DNA from: Asaia bogorensis
GTDB taxonomy: Bacteria; Pseudomonadota; Alphaproteobacteria; Acetobacterales; Acetobacteraceae
Direction of reading: 5' to 3'
NCBI GenBank assembly: GCA_945886995.1
Contig: CAMCZJ010000176.1
Span: 1 to 6,278 of the forward strand
Length of the DNA: 6,278 nt
Position 1 is the first letter of the stretch, and every line of letters begins with the position of its first letter. Under the pieces are notes generated by a model. That model saw only the letters and a program-made list of their open reading frames with translations, ran no database searches and was not told where the DNA came from. The position numbers were made by a program, and so were the translations under genes. This document shows, one piece after another, positions 1 through 6,278 of this stretch.

Positions 1-1445
1 AAAAGGAAAGCGCCTGTGCGGCGGCGATGAAGGCTTTCATCGTCAATCGCGTGGGCGATGTGTTCTTCATGCTTGGGCTTTGCCTGACCTTCTGGGTCTT
101 CGGGTCTATCGAATTCAGCGAGATTTTTGGCGCCATTGATCAGCACAAGGATGCGCGCTTCGGCGGCCTGCCGGCTTATGAGGTGATTTGCATTCTGCTC
201 TTCCTCGGCGCCTGCGGGAAATCGGCGCAGCTCGGCCTGCACACCTGGCTGCCGGATGCGATGGAAGGGCCAACGCCCGTTTCCGCGCTGATCCATGCCG
301 CAACGATGGTGACGGCGGGCGTCTTCCTGGTGGCGCGTATGTCGCCGGTGTTTGAATATGCGCCGATAGCGCTTGCCATCGTGACGGTGGTGGGGGCTTC
401 AACCGCGCTATTTGCCGCGACCATTGGCTGTGTGCAGAACGACATCAAGCGCATCATCGCCTATTCCACCTGTTCGCAGCTTGGCTACATGTTCTTCGCG
501 GCCGGGGTTGGTGCCTATCAGGGCGCGGTGTTTCATCTTTTCACCCATGCCTTCTTCAAGGCGCTGCTGTTCCTGTCGGCGGGTTCGGTCATCCATGCCA
601 TGTCGGAAGAACAGGATATTCGCAAAATGGGCGGCATCTGGAAAAAGATCCCGGTGACATATGCGGTGATGTGGATTGGCTCCTTGGCGCTCGCGGGTGT
701 GCCCTATTTCGCCGGCTATTATTCCAAGGATTTCGTGCTGGAAGCGGCATATGCGGCGCATTCCGGGGTTGGGATGTATGCGTTTCTCTGCGGCTTGCTT
801 GCGGCCTTCCTGACCGCCTTCTATTCCTGGCGGCTCTTGATCCTGACCTTCCATGGTGCCCCGCGGGCAGATCATCACACCATGGAACATGTGCATGAAA
901 GCCCGCTGGTGATGCTGGTGCCGCTGCTACTGCTGGCGGTGGGCGCCGTATTTGCGGGCGCGGTCTTTGCACCTTCCTTTATCGGCCATCACTGGGAAGA
1001 ATTCTGGAACGGTGCGATCGTGAATGCGCCGGGTAATGAGATCATGCATCACGTGCATGAAGTGCCTGGTTGGGTGCCGTTGGCGCCTACCATTGTCGGG
1101 CTTGGCGGCATCGCGCTCGCCTATGTGATGTATATGTTTCTACCAAACATGCCGGGCGCGCTGGCTCGTGCGTTCCCTGGGGTGCATCGCTTCCTGCTCA
1201 ACAAATGGTATTTTGATGAGCTGTATGACGCGATCTTTGTGCGCCCCGCGCGCGCCTTGGCCCGTGGCCTCTGGCGGATTGGTGATGTGCGGATCATTGA
1301 TGGCGTGCCCAATGGCCTTGCGGCTTCGGTGGCCGGGGTGGCGCGCCAGGCCGTTGCTCTGCAAACCGGGCGCGTTGCGAGTTACGCCTTCACCATGATT
1401 GTGGGGCTTGTTGTGCTTGTTTCACTGCTGCTGTTCGGGGGCTGA
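1..1445 (+). CDS. nuoL: NADH-quinone oxidoreductase subunit L (complex I ND5-like proton pump), 5' end missing
   Basis: NuoL is the distal antiporter-like subunit of the complex I membrane arm; it pumps protons across the inner membrane and clamps the arm with a long lateral helix. The frame is open to the window edge (first whole codon at base 3, reading KESACAAAMKAF). The ATG at 27 is therefore internal, and by comparison with E. coli NuoL (613 aa) about 165-175 N-terminal residues lie upstream. Counting that Met as residue 1, conserved features are GKSAQL with Lys65 (E. coli Lys229), His90 in the SALIHAATMVTAG helix (His254), FHLFTHAFFK with His170, His174 and Lys178 (His334, His338, Lys342), and YYSKD with Lys234 (Lys399). 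The TM5 Glu is outside the window. The C-terminus (about 390-472) has the KWYFDELYD entry into the lateral helix, IIDG, and a final membrane anchor. Two bases separate its TGA from nuoM. Loops near residues 285-350 are His-rich. Confidence 0.97.
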   Translation, partial: KESACAAAMKAFIVNRVGDVFFMLGLCLTFWVFGSIEFSEIFGAIDQHKDARFGGLPAYEVICILLFLGACGKSAQLGLHTWLPDAMEGPTPVSALIHAATMVTAGVFLVARMSPVFEYAPIALAIVTVVGASTALFAATIGCVQNDIKRIIAYSTCSQLGYMFFAAGVGAYQGAVFHLFTHAFFKALLFLSAGSVIHAMSEEQDIRKMGGIWKKIPVTYAVMWIGSLALAGVPYFAGYYSKDFVLEAAYAAHSGVGMYAFLCGLLAAFLTAFYSWRLLILTFHGAPRADHHTMEHVHESPLVMLVPLLLLAVGAVFAGAVFAPSFIGHHWEEFWNGAIVNAPGNEIMHHVHEVPGWVPLAPTIVGLGGIALAYVMYMFLPNMPGALARAFPGVHRFLLNKWYFDELYDAIFVRPARALARGLWRIGDVRIIDGVPNGLAASVAGVARQAVALQTGRVASYAFTMIVGLVVLVSLLLFGG

Positions 1446-1447
1446 AG

Positions 1448-2959
1448 ATGAATAGCGTCGGTTTCCCCTTGCTCAGCCTGCTGACCTTCCTGCCCTTGGC
1501 GGGGGTGGCAATCATCCTTGCCGTGCGGGGCGATGAACAAACAGTCGCAAGCAACGCGCGCTGGACCGCCCTTTGGACCAGCCTGATCACCTTCATGCTC
1601 TCGCTCGTGCTGTGGTTCCGTTTTGATAAGAATGAGGCGGAGTTCCAATTCGTCGAAAGGCTTGATTGGCTCTCAGATTTTGGCGTGAGCTACCATATGG
1701 GCGTGGATGGCATTTCGGTGCTGTTCGTGCTGCTGGCCACGCTGCTGACACCCATCTGCATTCTGTCTTCCTGGGAAGCGGTGCAGACCCGGGTCCGCGA
1801 GTACATGATCGCCTTCCTGTTCCTTGAGACCATGATGGTCGGCATGTTCTGCGCGCTGGATTTCGTGGTGTTTTACATATTCTTCGAAGGCGTGCTGATC
1901 CCGATGTTTCTGATCATCGGCGTATGGGGCGGGCAGCGGCGTGTCTATGCGGCTTTCAAGCTGTTTCTCTACACACTGCTCGGTTCGGTGCTGATGCTGC
2001 TGGCCATTCTGCTGCTGTGGTACAAGGCCGGCACCACGGATATCGTGGAGCTATTCACCCTCACCATTCCGCCATCGCTGCAAACCTGGATCTTCCTGGC
2101 CTTCTTCGCATCCTTCGCCGTGAAGGTGCCGATGTGGCCGGTGCATACCTGGCTGCCGGATGCGCATGTGGAAGCGCCAACGGCGGGCTCCGTCATTCTG
2201 GCGGGCGTGCTGTTGAAGATGGGCGCCTACGGGTTTCTGCGCTTCAGTCTGCCCTTGCTGCCGGTGGCGAGTGCGGAGTTCGCGCCCTGGATTTTCGCGC
2301 TGTCCATCGTCGCCATTGTCTATACGTCGCTGGTGGCGCTCGCTCAGGAAGATATGAAGAAGCTGATCGCTTATTCCTCCGTAGCGCATATGGGCATCGT
2401 CACGCTTGGTATCTTCACCTTCACGCAGCAGGGTTTGTCGGGCGCGCTGTTCACCATGTTGTCGCATGGTGTGGTTTCCAGCGCGCTGTTCCTTTGTGTG
2501 GGCGTTTTGTATGATCGGGTGCATTCGCGCGAAATTATGCGTTACGGCGGTGTGGCGAAAATCATGCCGGCCTATGCGCTGGTGTTTATGCTATTCACCA
2601 TGGCTTCTGTCGCGCTGCCGGGCCTAGCCGGCTTCCCCGGCGAATTGCTGGTGATCCTTGGCGCCTGGAAGGTGAACCCCTGGGTCGCCTTTGGTGCTGC
2701 GCTCGGCATGATCCTGGGCGCGGCTTATATGCTTTATCTTTATCGTCGCGTTGTTTTCGGGCGCATCACGCGTGATGATTTGCGCGGCCTGCTTGATCTG
2801 TCACCGCGCGAATATGCGGTTTTCGCGCCGCTGATCGTGCTCACGATCTGGATGGGCATTTATCCGCAAAGCTTCCTGTCCTTCTTTGAAGCCTCCGTCG
2901 CGGCGCTGGTGGAACGGCATCACGCCGCGCTCGGCGCCGCACGGCTCGCGGGGTTGTAA
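1448..2959 (+). CDS. nuoM: NADH-quinone oxidoreductase subunit M (complex I ND4-like proton pump)
   Basis: NuoM is the middle antiporter-like subunit of the complex I membrane arm and carries one of its proton channels. The 503-residue length matches the family (about 500-510; E. coli 509), and the protein is hydrophobic throughout, consistent with about 14 transmembrane helices. Visible key residues are Glu147 in YIFFEGVLIPM (E. coli Glu144), Lys226 in FAVKVPMWPVHTWLPDAH (Lys234), Lys257 in GVLLKMGAYG (Lys265), His314 in SVAHMG (His322), His340 in MLSHGVVSSALF (His348) and Glu399 in AGFPGELLVILG (Glu407). Spacing from Lys226 through His314, His340, Lys257 and Glu399 equals that of E. coli. 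The ATG lies two bases after the nuoL TGA. A G-run at 1437-1441, inside the nuoL end, is the only plausible ribosome site, so translation is probably coupled to nuoL. Confidence 0.98.
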   Translation: MNSVGFPLLSLLTFLPLAGVAIILAVRGDEQTVASNARWTALWTSLITFMLSLVLWFRFDKNEAEFQFVERLDWLSDFGVSYHMGVDGISVLFVLLATLLTPICILSSWEAVQTRVREYMIAFLFLETMMVGMFCALDFVVFYIFFEGVLIPMFLIIGVWGGQRRVYAAFKLFLYTLLGSVLMLLAILLLWYKAGTTDIVELFTLTIPPSLQTWIFLAFFASFAVKVPMWPVHTWLPDAHVEAPTAGSVILAGVLLKMGAYGFLRFSLPLLPVASAEFAPWIFALSIVAIVYTSLVALAQEDMKKLIAYSSVAHMGIVTLGIFTFTQQGLSGALFTMLSHGVVSSALFLCVGVLYDRVHSREIMRYGGVAKIMPAYALVFMLFTMASVALPGLAGFPGELLVILGAWKVNPWVAFGAALGMILGAAYMLYLYRRVVFGRITRDDLRGLLDLSPREYAVFAPLIVLTIWMGIYPQSFLSFFEASVAALVERHHAALGAARLAGL

Positions 2960-2963
2960 GATC

Positions 2964-4385
2964 ATGAACTGGATGCTCGCCCTGCCCGAAATTGTGCTGG
3001 CCTGCGCTGGCCTTGCCATTCTGATGATTGGTGTGCTGCCGCGGCAGAATATGTTCTTCGGCTGCACCATGGCCTCCATCGGCGCTTTGGTGGTGACCGC
3101 CGCCTTGGTGCTGACCGTGCCGGATGGCACTGCCTTTTCCGGCCAGGTAATTTCCGATGGCTTCGCGCGCTTCATGAAGCTTCTAGTGTTGCTGGGTGCA
3201 GCCATCGGCATGCTCATGGCGCTCGATTTCAATACGCGCGAAGGGCTGGATCGTTTCGAATATCCGGTGCTGCTGCTATTCGCGACACTCGGCATGCTGA
3301 TCATGTTGAGTGCCAATGATTTCATGACCGTCTATATCGGCTTGGAATTGCTCTCGCTCAGCCTTTACGTGGTCGCGGCCTTTCATCGGGATAATGAGCA
3401 ATCCGCCGAAGCTGGCTTGAAATACTTCGTGCTGGGTGCCTTGGCGTCGGGCTTGTTCCTGTATGGCGCGTCGCTGGTGTATGGCTTTGCTGGCACCACC
3501 AGTTTTGAGCGAATCGCGCTCGCGCTGCTTGATCCGGCCAGCCGTAGCCAGGGGCTGACGGTTGGGCTGATCTTCATCCTGGCTGGCCTCGCCTTCAAGG
3601 TTTCCGCCGTGCCCTTCCATATGTGGACGCCCGATGTCTATGAAGGCGCGCCCACACCCGTGACAGCGTTCTTCGCCGCAGCCCCGAAAGTGGCGGCGAT
3701 TGCCTTGCTGGTGCGCGTACTTGCCGGGCCATTCGCGGAACTCGCCGCGCAATGGCAGCAGGTGATCATTTTGGTCTCACTCGCTTCCATGGTGCTTGGC
3801 TCTCTCGCGGCGATTGGCCAGCGCGATATCAAGCGGCTGATGGCCTATTCCTCGATCGGGCATATCGGCTATGCGCTGATGGGGTTGGCGGTCGCGAGTG
3901 ATGAGGGCCTGCACGGGCTGACCATTTACATGGCGATCTACCTTGCCATGAACCTTGGCACCTTTGCGGTGCTGATCGCCATGCGTCGGCAGGGTAAGGC
4001 GGTATCGCGCATTGAAGACCTGGCTGGGCTTGGCAAGACCGATCCCGCCATGGCGATGTGGATGACGATTTTCATGTTCTCCATGGCCGGCATTCCGCCG
4101 CTCGCGGGGTTCTTTGGGAAGCTTTATGTCTTCCTGGCTGCGGTGCAGGGCGGGTTCTGGACCTTGGCGGTGGTGGGTGTGCTCACTTCTGTGATTTCGG
4201 CCTTTTATTATCTGCGCGTCGTCAAGGTGATGTATTTCGATGATGCGCAGGCACCACTGGATGCGCGCCCGCAGACGCTGACGATGGTGATGGGCATTTC
4301 AGGGATTTTCACCACGCTGTTTTTCCTGATGCCGGCACCCTTGGTGCGCGCCGCGCAGGAAGCGGTTTCCGCGCTGCTCGGGTAA
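2964..4385 (+). CDS. nuoN: NADH-quinone oxidoreductase subunit N (complex I ND2-like proton pump)
   Basis: NuoN is the antiporter-like subunit closest to the peripheral arm of complex I. I place the start at the ATG at 2964, giving 473 residues (E. coli 485) and the usual N-terminus MNWMLALPEIVL. The frame is open back to 2886, but the extra 26 residues are polar, unlike the family, and would overlap nuoM. Key residues are Glu128 in IGLELLSLSLY (E. coli Glu133), Lys212 and His219 in FKVSAVPFHMWTPDVYEGAPTPVTAF (Lys217, His224), Lys242 in AAPKVAA (Lys247), His300 in YSSIGHIGY (His305) and Lys386 in FFGKLYVF (Lys395). The Glu128-Lys212-Lys242-His300 spacing is the same as in E. coli. Four bases separate it from nuoM; a GGGG at 2950-2953, ten bases before the ATG, is a weak ribosome site. 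It ends the nuo genes. Confidence 0.97.
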   Translation: MNWMLALPEIVLACAGLAILMIGVLPRQNMFFGCTMASIGALVVTAALVLTVPDGTAFSGQVISDGFARFMKLLVLLGAAIGMLMALDFNTREGLDRFEYPVLLLFATLGMLIMLSANDFMTVYIGLELLSLSLYVVAAFHRDNEQSAEAGLKYFVLGALASGLFLYGASLVYGFAGTTSFERIALALLDPASRSQGLTVGLIFILAGLAFKVSAVPFHMWTPDVYEGAPTPVTAFFAAAPKVAAIALLVRVLAGPFAELAAQWQQVIILVSLASMVLGSLAAIGQRDIKRLMAYSSIGHIGYALMGLAVASDEGLHGLTIYMAIYLAMNLGTFAVLIAMRRQGKAVSRIEDLAGLGKTDPAMAMWMTIFMFSMAGIPPLAGFFGKLYVFLAAVQGGFWTLAVVGVLTSVISAFYYLRVVKVMYFDDAQAPLDARPQTLTMVMGISGIFTTLFFLMPAPLVRAAQEAVSALLG

Positions 4386-4400
4386 TGCTGGGCGCTCGGT

Positions 4401-4404
4401 AGGA
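4401..4404 (+). promoter_or_regulatory. Ribosome binding site for birA
   Basis: An AGGA core followed by AG lies seven bases before the GTG at 4412. It is the best-placed Shine-Dalgarno-like sequence at any junction in the window and supports the GTG start. An ATG at 4385, overlapping the nuoN stop codon, is in the same frame but runs into TAG at 4400, so it cannot be the birA start. Confidence 0.7.
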
Positions 4405-4411
4405 AGCGCAC

Positions 4412-5134
4412 GTGCAGTTTCGCCTTGAATGTCATGAGGTGCTGGAAAGTACCTCAACGCTGCTCAAGCAACGCGCCGAAGCCGGCGCGGCTGAGGGCCT
4501 TGCCATTCAGGCGCTGCGCCAAATTGCGGGCAGGGGAAGGCAGGGCAGGGGGTGGGATAGCCCCGCGGGTAATCTCTATATCTCCGTGCTGCTGCGCCCC
4601 GGCGTGGGACTGCGCGAAGCGCCGCAATGGTCCTTTGTGGCGGCGGTGGCCTTGGCGAAGACGCTCAAACCGCTATTGCCGGAAGCCGCGCAACCTACGC
4701 TGAAATGGCCCAACGATCTGCTGCTGGATGGCGCCAAGGCCGCAGGCATTCTTGTTGAAACCGGTGTGGCGCCAAGCCATGCGCTGGATTGGATCTGCAT
4801 CGGGATTGGCGTGAATATCACTGGCAAACCCAGCTTGCCGGATCGTGCCACCGCCTGCCTTGCGGAATTTCTGCCCAAACCGCCTGCGCCAGAAGCCTTG
4901 GCTGCGGCGTTGCTGCAAAACGTGGCTTATTGGCATGAAACCCGCCTACGCCAAGGCTTTGCCCCAATCCGCGATGCCTGGTTGCGCCACGCGCCCGCCA
5001 TGGGCGCGCCGGTATCAGTAAAGCGCGATGGCGCGCTGATGGAAGGCAACTTCGCCGGGTTATCGCCCGAAGGCGGGCTTAAGCTTGCCAAAGGCAATGA
5101 AGTGCAGCTTATTCTGGCCGGGGAGATCCTTTGA
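4412..5134 (+). CDS. birA: Biotin-[acetyl-CoA-carboxylase] ligase, class I (no DNA-binding domain)
   Basis: This cytoplasmic enzyme joins biotin to ATP to form biotinyl-5'-AMP and transfers the biotin to a lysine on biotin carboxyl carrier domains, such as that of acetyl-CoA carboxylase. The 240-residue protein starts directly with the catalytic domain: ESTS at 12-15, the biotin/ATP-binding loop GRGRQGRGW at 40-48 followed by SPAGNLYISVLLRP, KWPND at 98-102, Lys109 with GILVET (matching the catalytic-site lysine of E. coli BirA, Lys183), and IGIGVNI at 130-136. A small beta-rich C-terminal domain (about 197-240) follows. There is no N-terminal winged helix, so it should not be a biotin operon repressor like E. 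coli BirA. The GTG start has a good AGGA site upstream. The GTG at 4439 would also keep the ESTS motif but lacks such a site. The gene sits 26 bases after nuoN and three before coaX. Confidence 0.95.
   Translation: MQFRLECHEVLESTSTLLKQRAEAGAAEGLAIQALRQIAGRGRQGRGWDSPAGNLYISVLLRPGVGLREAPQWSFVAAVALAKTLKPLLPEAAQPTLKWPNDLLLDGAKAAGILVETGVAPSHALDWICIGIGVNITGKPSLPDRATACLAEFLPKPPAPEALAAALLQNVAYWHETRLRQGFAPIRDAWLRHAPAMGAPVSVKRDGALMEGNFAGLSPEGGLKLAKGNEVQLILAGEIL
5120..5125 (+). promoter_or_regulatory. Probable ribosome binding site for coaX
   Basis: A GGGGAG run inside the last codons of birA lies 12 bases before the coaX ATG at 5138. The spacing is longer than ideal, so ribosomes ending birA at 5134 may also re-initiate here (translational coupling). 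Confidence 0.45.
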
Positions 5135-5137
5135 CCC

Positions 5138-5956
5138 ATGCTACTCGCCATTGATGCCGGCAATACCAATGTCGTTTTCGCAGTCCATGACGGTAAGGAA
5201 TGGCGCGGGCGCTGGCGCATTGCCACGCGCGCGGACCGCACTTCGGATGAATATGCAGTCTGGCTGCTGACGCTGTTCCAGTTTGCCGGCCTGAAACCCA
5301 ATGATGTCCTGCGCTGCGTGATCGGCACAGTGGTGCCGGCGGCACTTTACAATTTGCGCCGGCTTTGCCGCGAATGGATGGATTGCGAGCCGCTGATTGC
5401 GCGCGCGCCGCTCGATTGGGGTTTTGCCATTCGCGTGGATCGGCCAGAGGAAGTGGGCGCTGACCGCCTGCTGAATGCACTCGCCGCCCATACCCGTTAT
5501 GGCGGGCCGCTGATCGTCATTGATTTCGGCACTGCCACCACTTTTGATGTGGTGGATGGCGATGGGTCTTATCTGGGGGGTGCCATTTCCCCCGGCATCA
5601 ATCTTTCCATCGAAGCGCTGCATAAGGCGGCGGCCCGGCTGCCACGCATCGGCATTGGCCGCCCGCAATCCGTGATTGGGCGCGCCACTGTTCCCGCCAT
5701 GCAATCGGGCATCTATTGGGGCTATGTCGGCCTGGTGGAAGGCATTGTATCCCGCATCAAGGCGGAATTTGGCGGGCCCATGAAGGTGATTGGCACGGGC
5801 GGCCTTGCCCCGCTATTCGCCGAAGGCACCCTTGTCATTGAAAGAACCGATCCCGACATAACCCTGGAAGGGTTGCGCCTGCTGGCCGAGCGTAATCCAT
5901 TATCTGTCTTCCACCAAAGCGCGCTCCGCGATCCTTTACGTTCGGATTCTGATTAG
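5138..5956 (+). CDS. coaX: Type III pantothenate kinase
   Basis: CoaX phosphorylates pantothenate to 4'-phosphopantothenate, the first step of CoA synthesis, in the cytoplasm. Type III kinases belong to the ASKHA (acetate and sugar kinase/Hsc70/actin) superfamily and, as a family, are not feedback-inhibited by CoA and need a monovalent cation. The 272 residues fit the family (about 250-270). Visible motifs are the phosphate-binding DAGNTN at 6-11 at the very N-terminus, which fixes the ATG start; GADRLLNALAAH from 107 with the probable catalytic Asp109; VIDFGTATTFDVV from 127 (second phosphate-binding motif, Asp129 and Thr132); GGAISPGINLS at 147-157; and VIGTGGLAPLF at 217-227 in the second actin-like domain. 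The last dozen residues are polar and probably not conserved. It follows birA by three bases and precedes the ribonuclease J gene by four. I saw no second pantothenate kinase here, and the window cannot say whether the genome has one. Confidence 0.96.
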   Translation: MLLAIDAGNTNVVFAVHDGKEWRGRWRIATRADRTSDEYAVWLLTLFQFAGLKPNDVLRCVIGTVVPAALYNLRRLCREWMDCEPLIARAPLDWGFAIRVDRPEEVGADRLLNALAAHTRYGGPLIVIDFGTATTFDVVDGDGSYLGGAISPGINLSIEALHKAAARLPRIGIGRPQSVIGRATVPAMQSGIYWGYVGLVEGIVSRIKAEFGGPMKVIGTGGLAPLFAEGTLVIERTDPDITLEGLRLLAERNPLSVFHQSALRDPLRSDSD

Positions 5957-5960
5957 CACC

Positions 5961-6278
5961 ATGAATGTCATGACTGGCGATCTTGCCTTTATCCCGCTCG
6001 GCGGGACGGGTGAGATCGGAATGAACCTTAATGTCTATCGCTGTGATGGCGCCTTGCTGGCGGTGGATTGTGGGCTTGGCTTCGCCGGGCCGGATCAGCC
6101 GGAAGCCGATGTCATGGTGCCGGATGCGGCCTGGCTTGCGGAACATCGCAGCGCTTTGCTTGGCCTGATCATCACCCATGCGCATGAAGACCATATCGGG
6201 GCGGTGGTGCATTTATGGCGGCAATTGCGCTGCCCCATTTATGGTACAGCTTTCGTGCTTTCCGTGCTGCGCCGCAAG
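5961..6278 (+). CDS. rnj: Ribonuclease J, N-terminal part (cut by window end)
   Basis: Ribonuclease J is a metallo-beta-lactamase/beta-CASP nuclease with 5'-to-3' exonuclease and endonuclease activity in mRNA decay and rRNA maturation. Only the first 106 codons, of a usual 550 or so, are in the window, and the frame is still open at base 6278. The N-terminus has FIPLGGTGEIGMNLNVY (residues 10-26), then a VDCGLGF strand-turn (35-41), and the metal-binding motif THAHEDHIGA (72-81) with His73, His75, Asp77 and His78. The beta-CASP and C-terminal domains are not visible. The ATG at 5961 is the first ATG, GTG or TTG codon after an in-frame TAA at 5859; the ATG at 5970 is the next alternative. No Shine-Dalgarno sequence precedes either, and the start is four bases after coaX, so translation is probably coupled. 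Other members of the wider MBL family could share this motif, but the N-terminal wording and the position after coaX fit ribonuclease J well. Confidence 0.93.
   Translation, partial: MNVMTGDLAFIPLGGTGEIGMNLNVYRCDGALLAVDCGLGFAGPDQPEADVMVPDAAWLAEHRSALLGLIITHAHEDHIGAVVHLWRQLRCPIYGTAFVLSVLRRK

Noticed and set aside
27..29. The ATG at 27 as the true start of nuoL
   Set aside because: The reading frame continues to the window edge with family-like residues before it, and the product would lack the first several membrane helices of NuoL.
408..896. A 162-codon open frame on the minus strand inside nuoL
   Set aside because: It lies entirely within a clearly coding gene, encodes a low-complexity Arg/His/Gly-rich product with no recognised family, and has no ribosome site. 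It is a shadow of biased codon use.
1924..2514. A 196-codon open frame on the plus strand inside nuoM
   Set aside because: It is another frame of the conserved nuoM coding sequence, and its Ala/Gly/Arg/His-rich translation matches no family I recognise.
2801..3325. A 174-codon minus-strand frame spanning the nuoM-nuoN junction
   Set aside because: It is antisense to two conserved genes, with a Ser/Pro/Met-rich translation typical of shadow frames.
4386..4411. A transcription terminator after nuoN
   Set aside because: The 26-base gap has only a 5-base stem and no following T-run, so nothing supports a terminator.
5141..5704. A 187-codon minus-strand frame inside coaX
   Set aside because: It is fully antisense to a gene with clear motifs, and its product shows no recognisable domain.
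5832..5862. A possible internal promoter for rnj (TTGTCA at 5832-5837 with CATAAC at 5857-5862)
   Set aside because: The spacing is 19 bases, the -10 match is only partial, and the elements lie within coaX coding sequence. Such matches occur by chance, so I do not call a promoter.

Overview
This window looks like chromosomal DNA of an alphaproteobacterium. It is moderately GC-rich, and all six genes lie on the + strand with almost no space between them. The lineage call rests on the gene order (the complex I membrane-arm genes followed directly by biotin ligase, type III pantothenate kinase and ribonuclease J) and on protein wording typical of that class. Within the class, a Rhodospirillales/Acetobacteraceae-like source is only an impression.

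Bases 1-4385 hold the distal end of the nuo operon, which encodes the three antiporter-like, proton-pumping subunits of NADH:quinone oxidoreductase (complex I): nuoL (N-terminus cut off by the window edge), nuoM and nuoN. The charged residues that form the proton path in Escherichia coli are conserved in all three, except NuoL TM5 Glu, which lies outside the window. Several of them fall at exactly the E. coli spacing.

Bases 4412-5956 hold birA, a short class I biotin-protein ligase without the DNA-binding domain, and coaX, a type III pantothenate kinase that starts CoA synthesis. Bases 5961-6278 hold the first 106 codons of a ribonuclease J gene with the metallo-beta-lactamase metal-binding motif.

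The intergenic gaps are 2, 4, 26, 3 and 4 bases, so the block is probably one transcription unit or heavily read-through, with translational coupling at most junctions. No stretch longer than 26 bases lacks a gene. I saw no terminator, tRNA, rRNA, CRISPR array, insertion sequence or sign of recent transfer. The genes share a metabolic theme only loosely: respiration, activation of biotin-dependent carboxylases, CoA supply and RNA turnover.

I found no new biological system here. The findings below are start-site refinements and modest sequence oddities in an otherwise ordinary housekeeping region.
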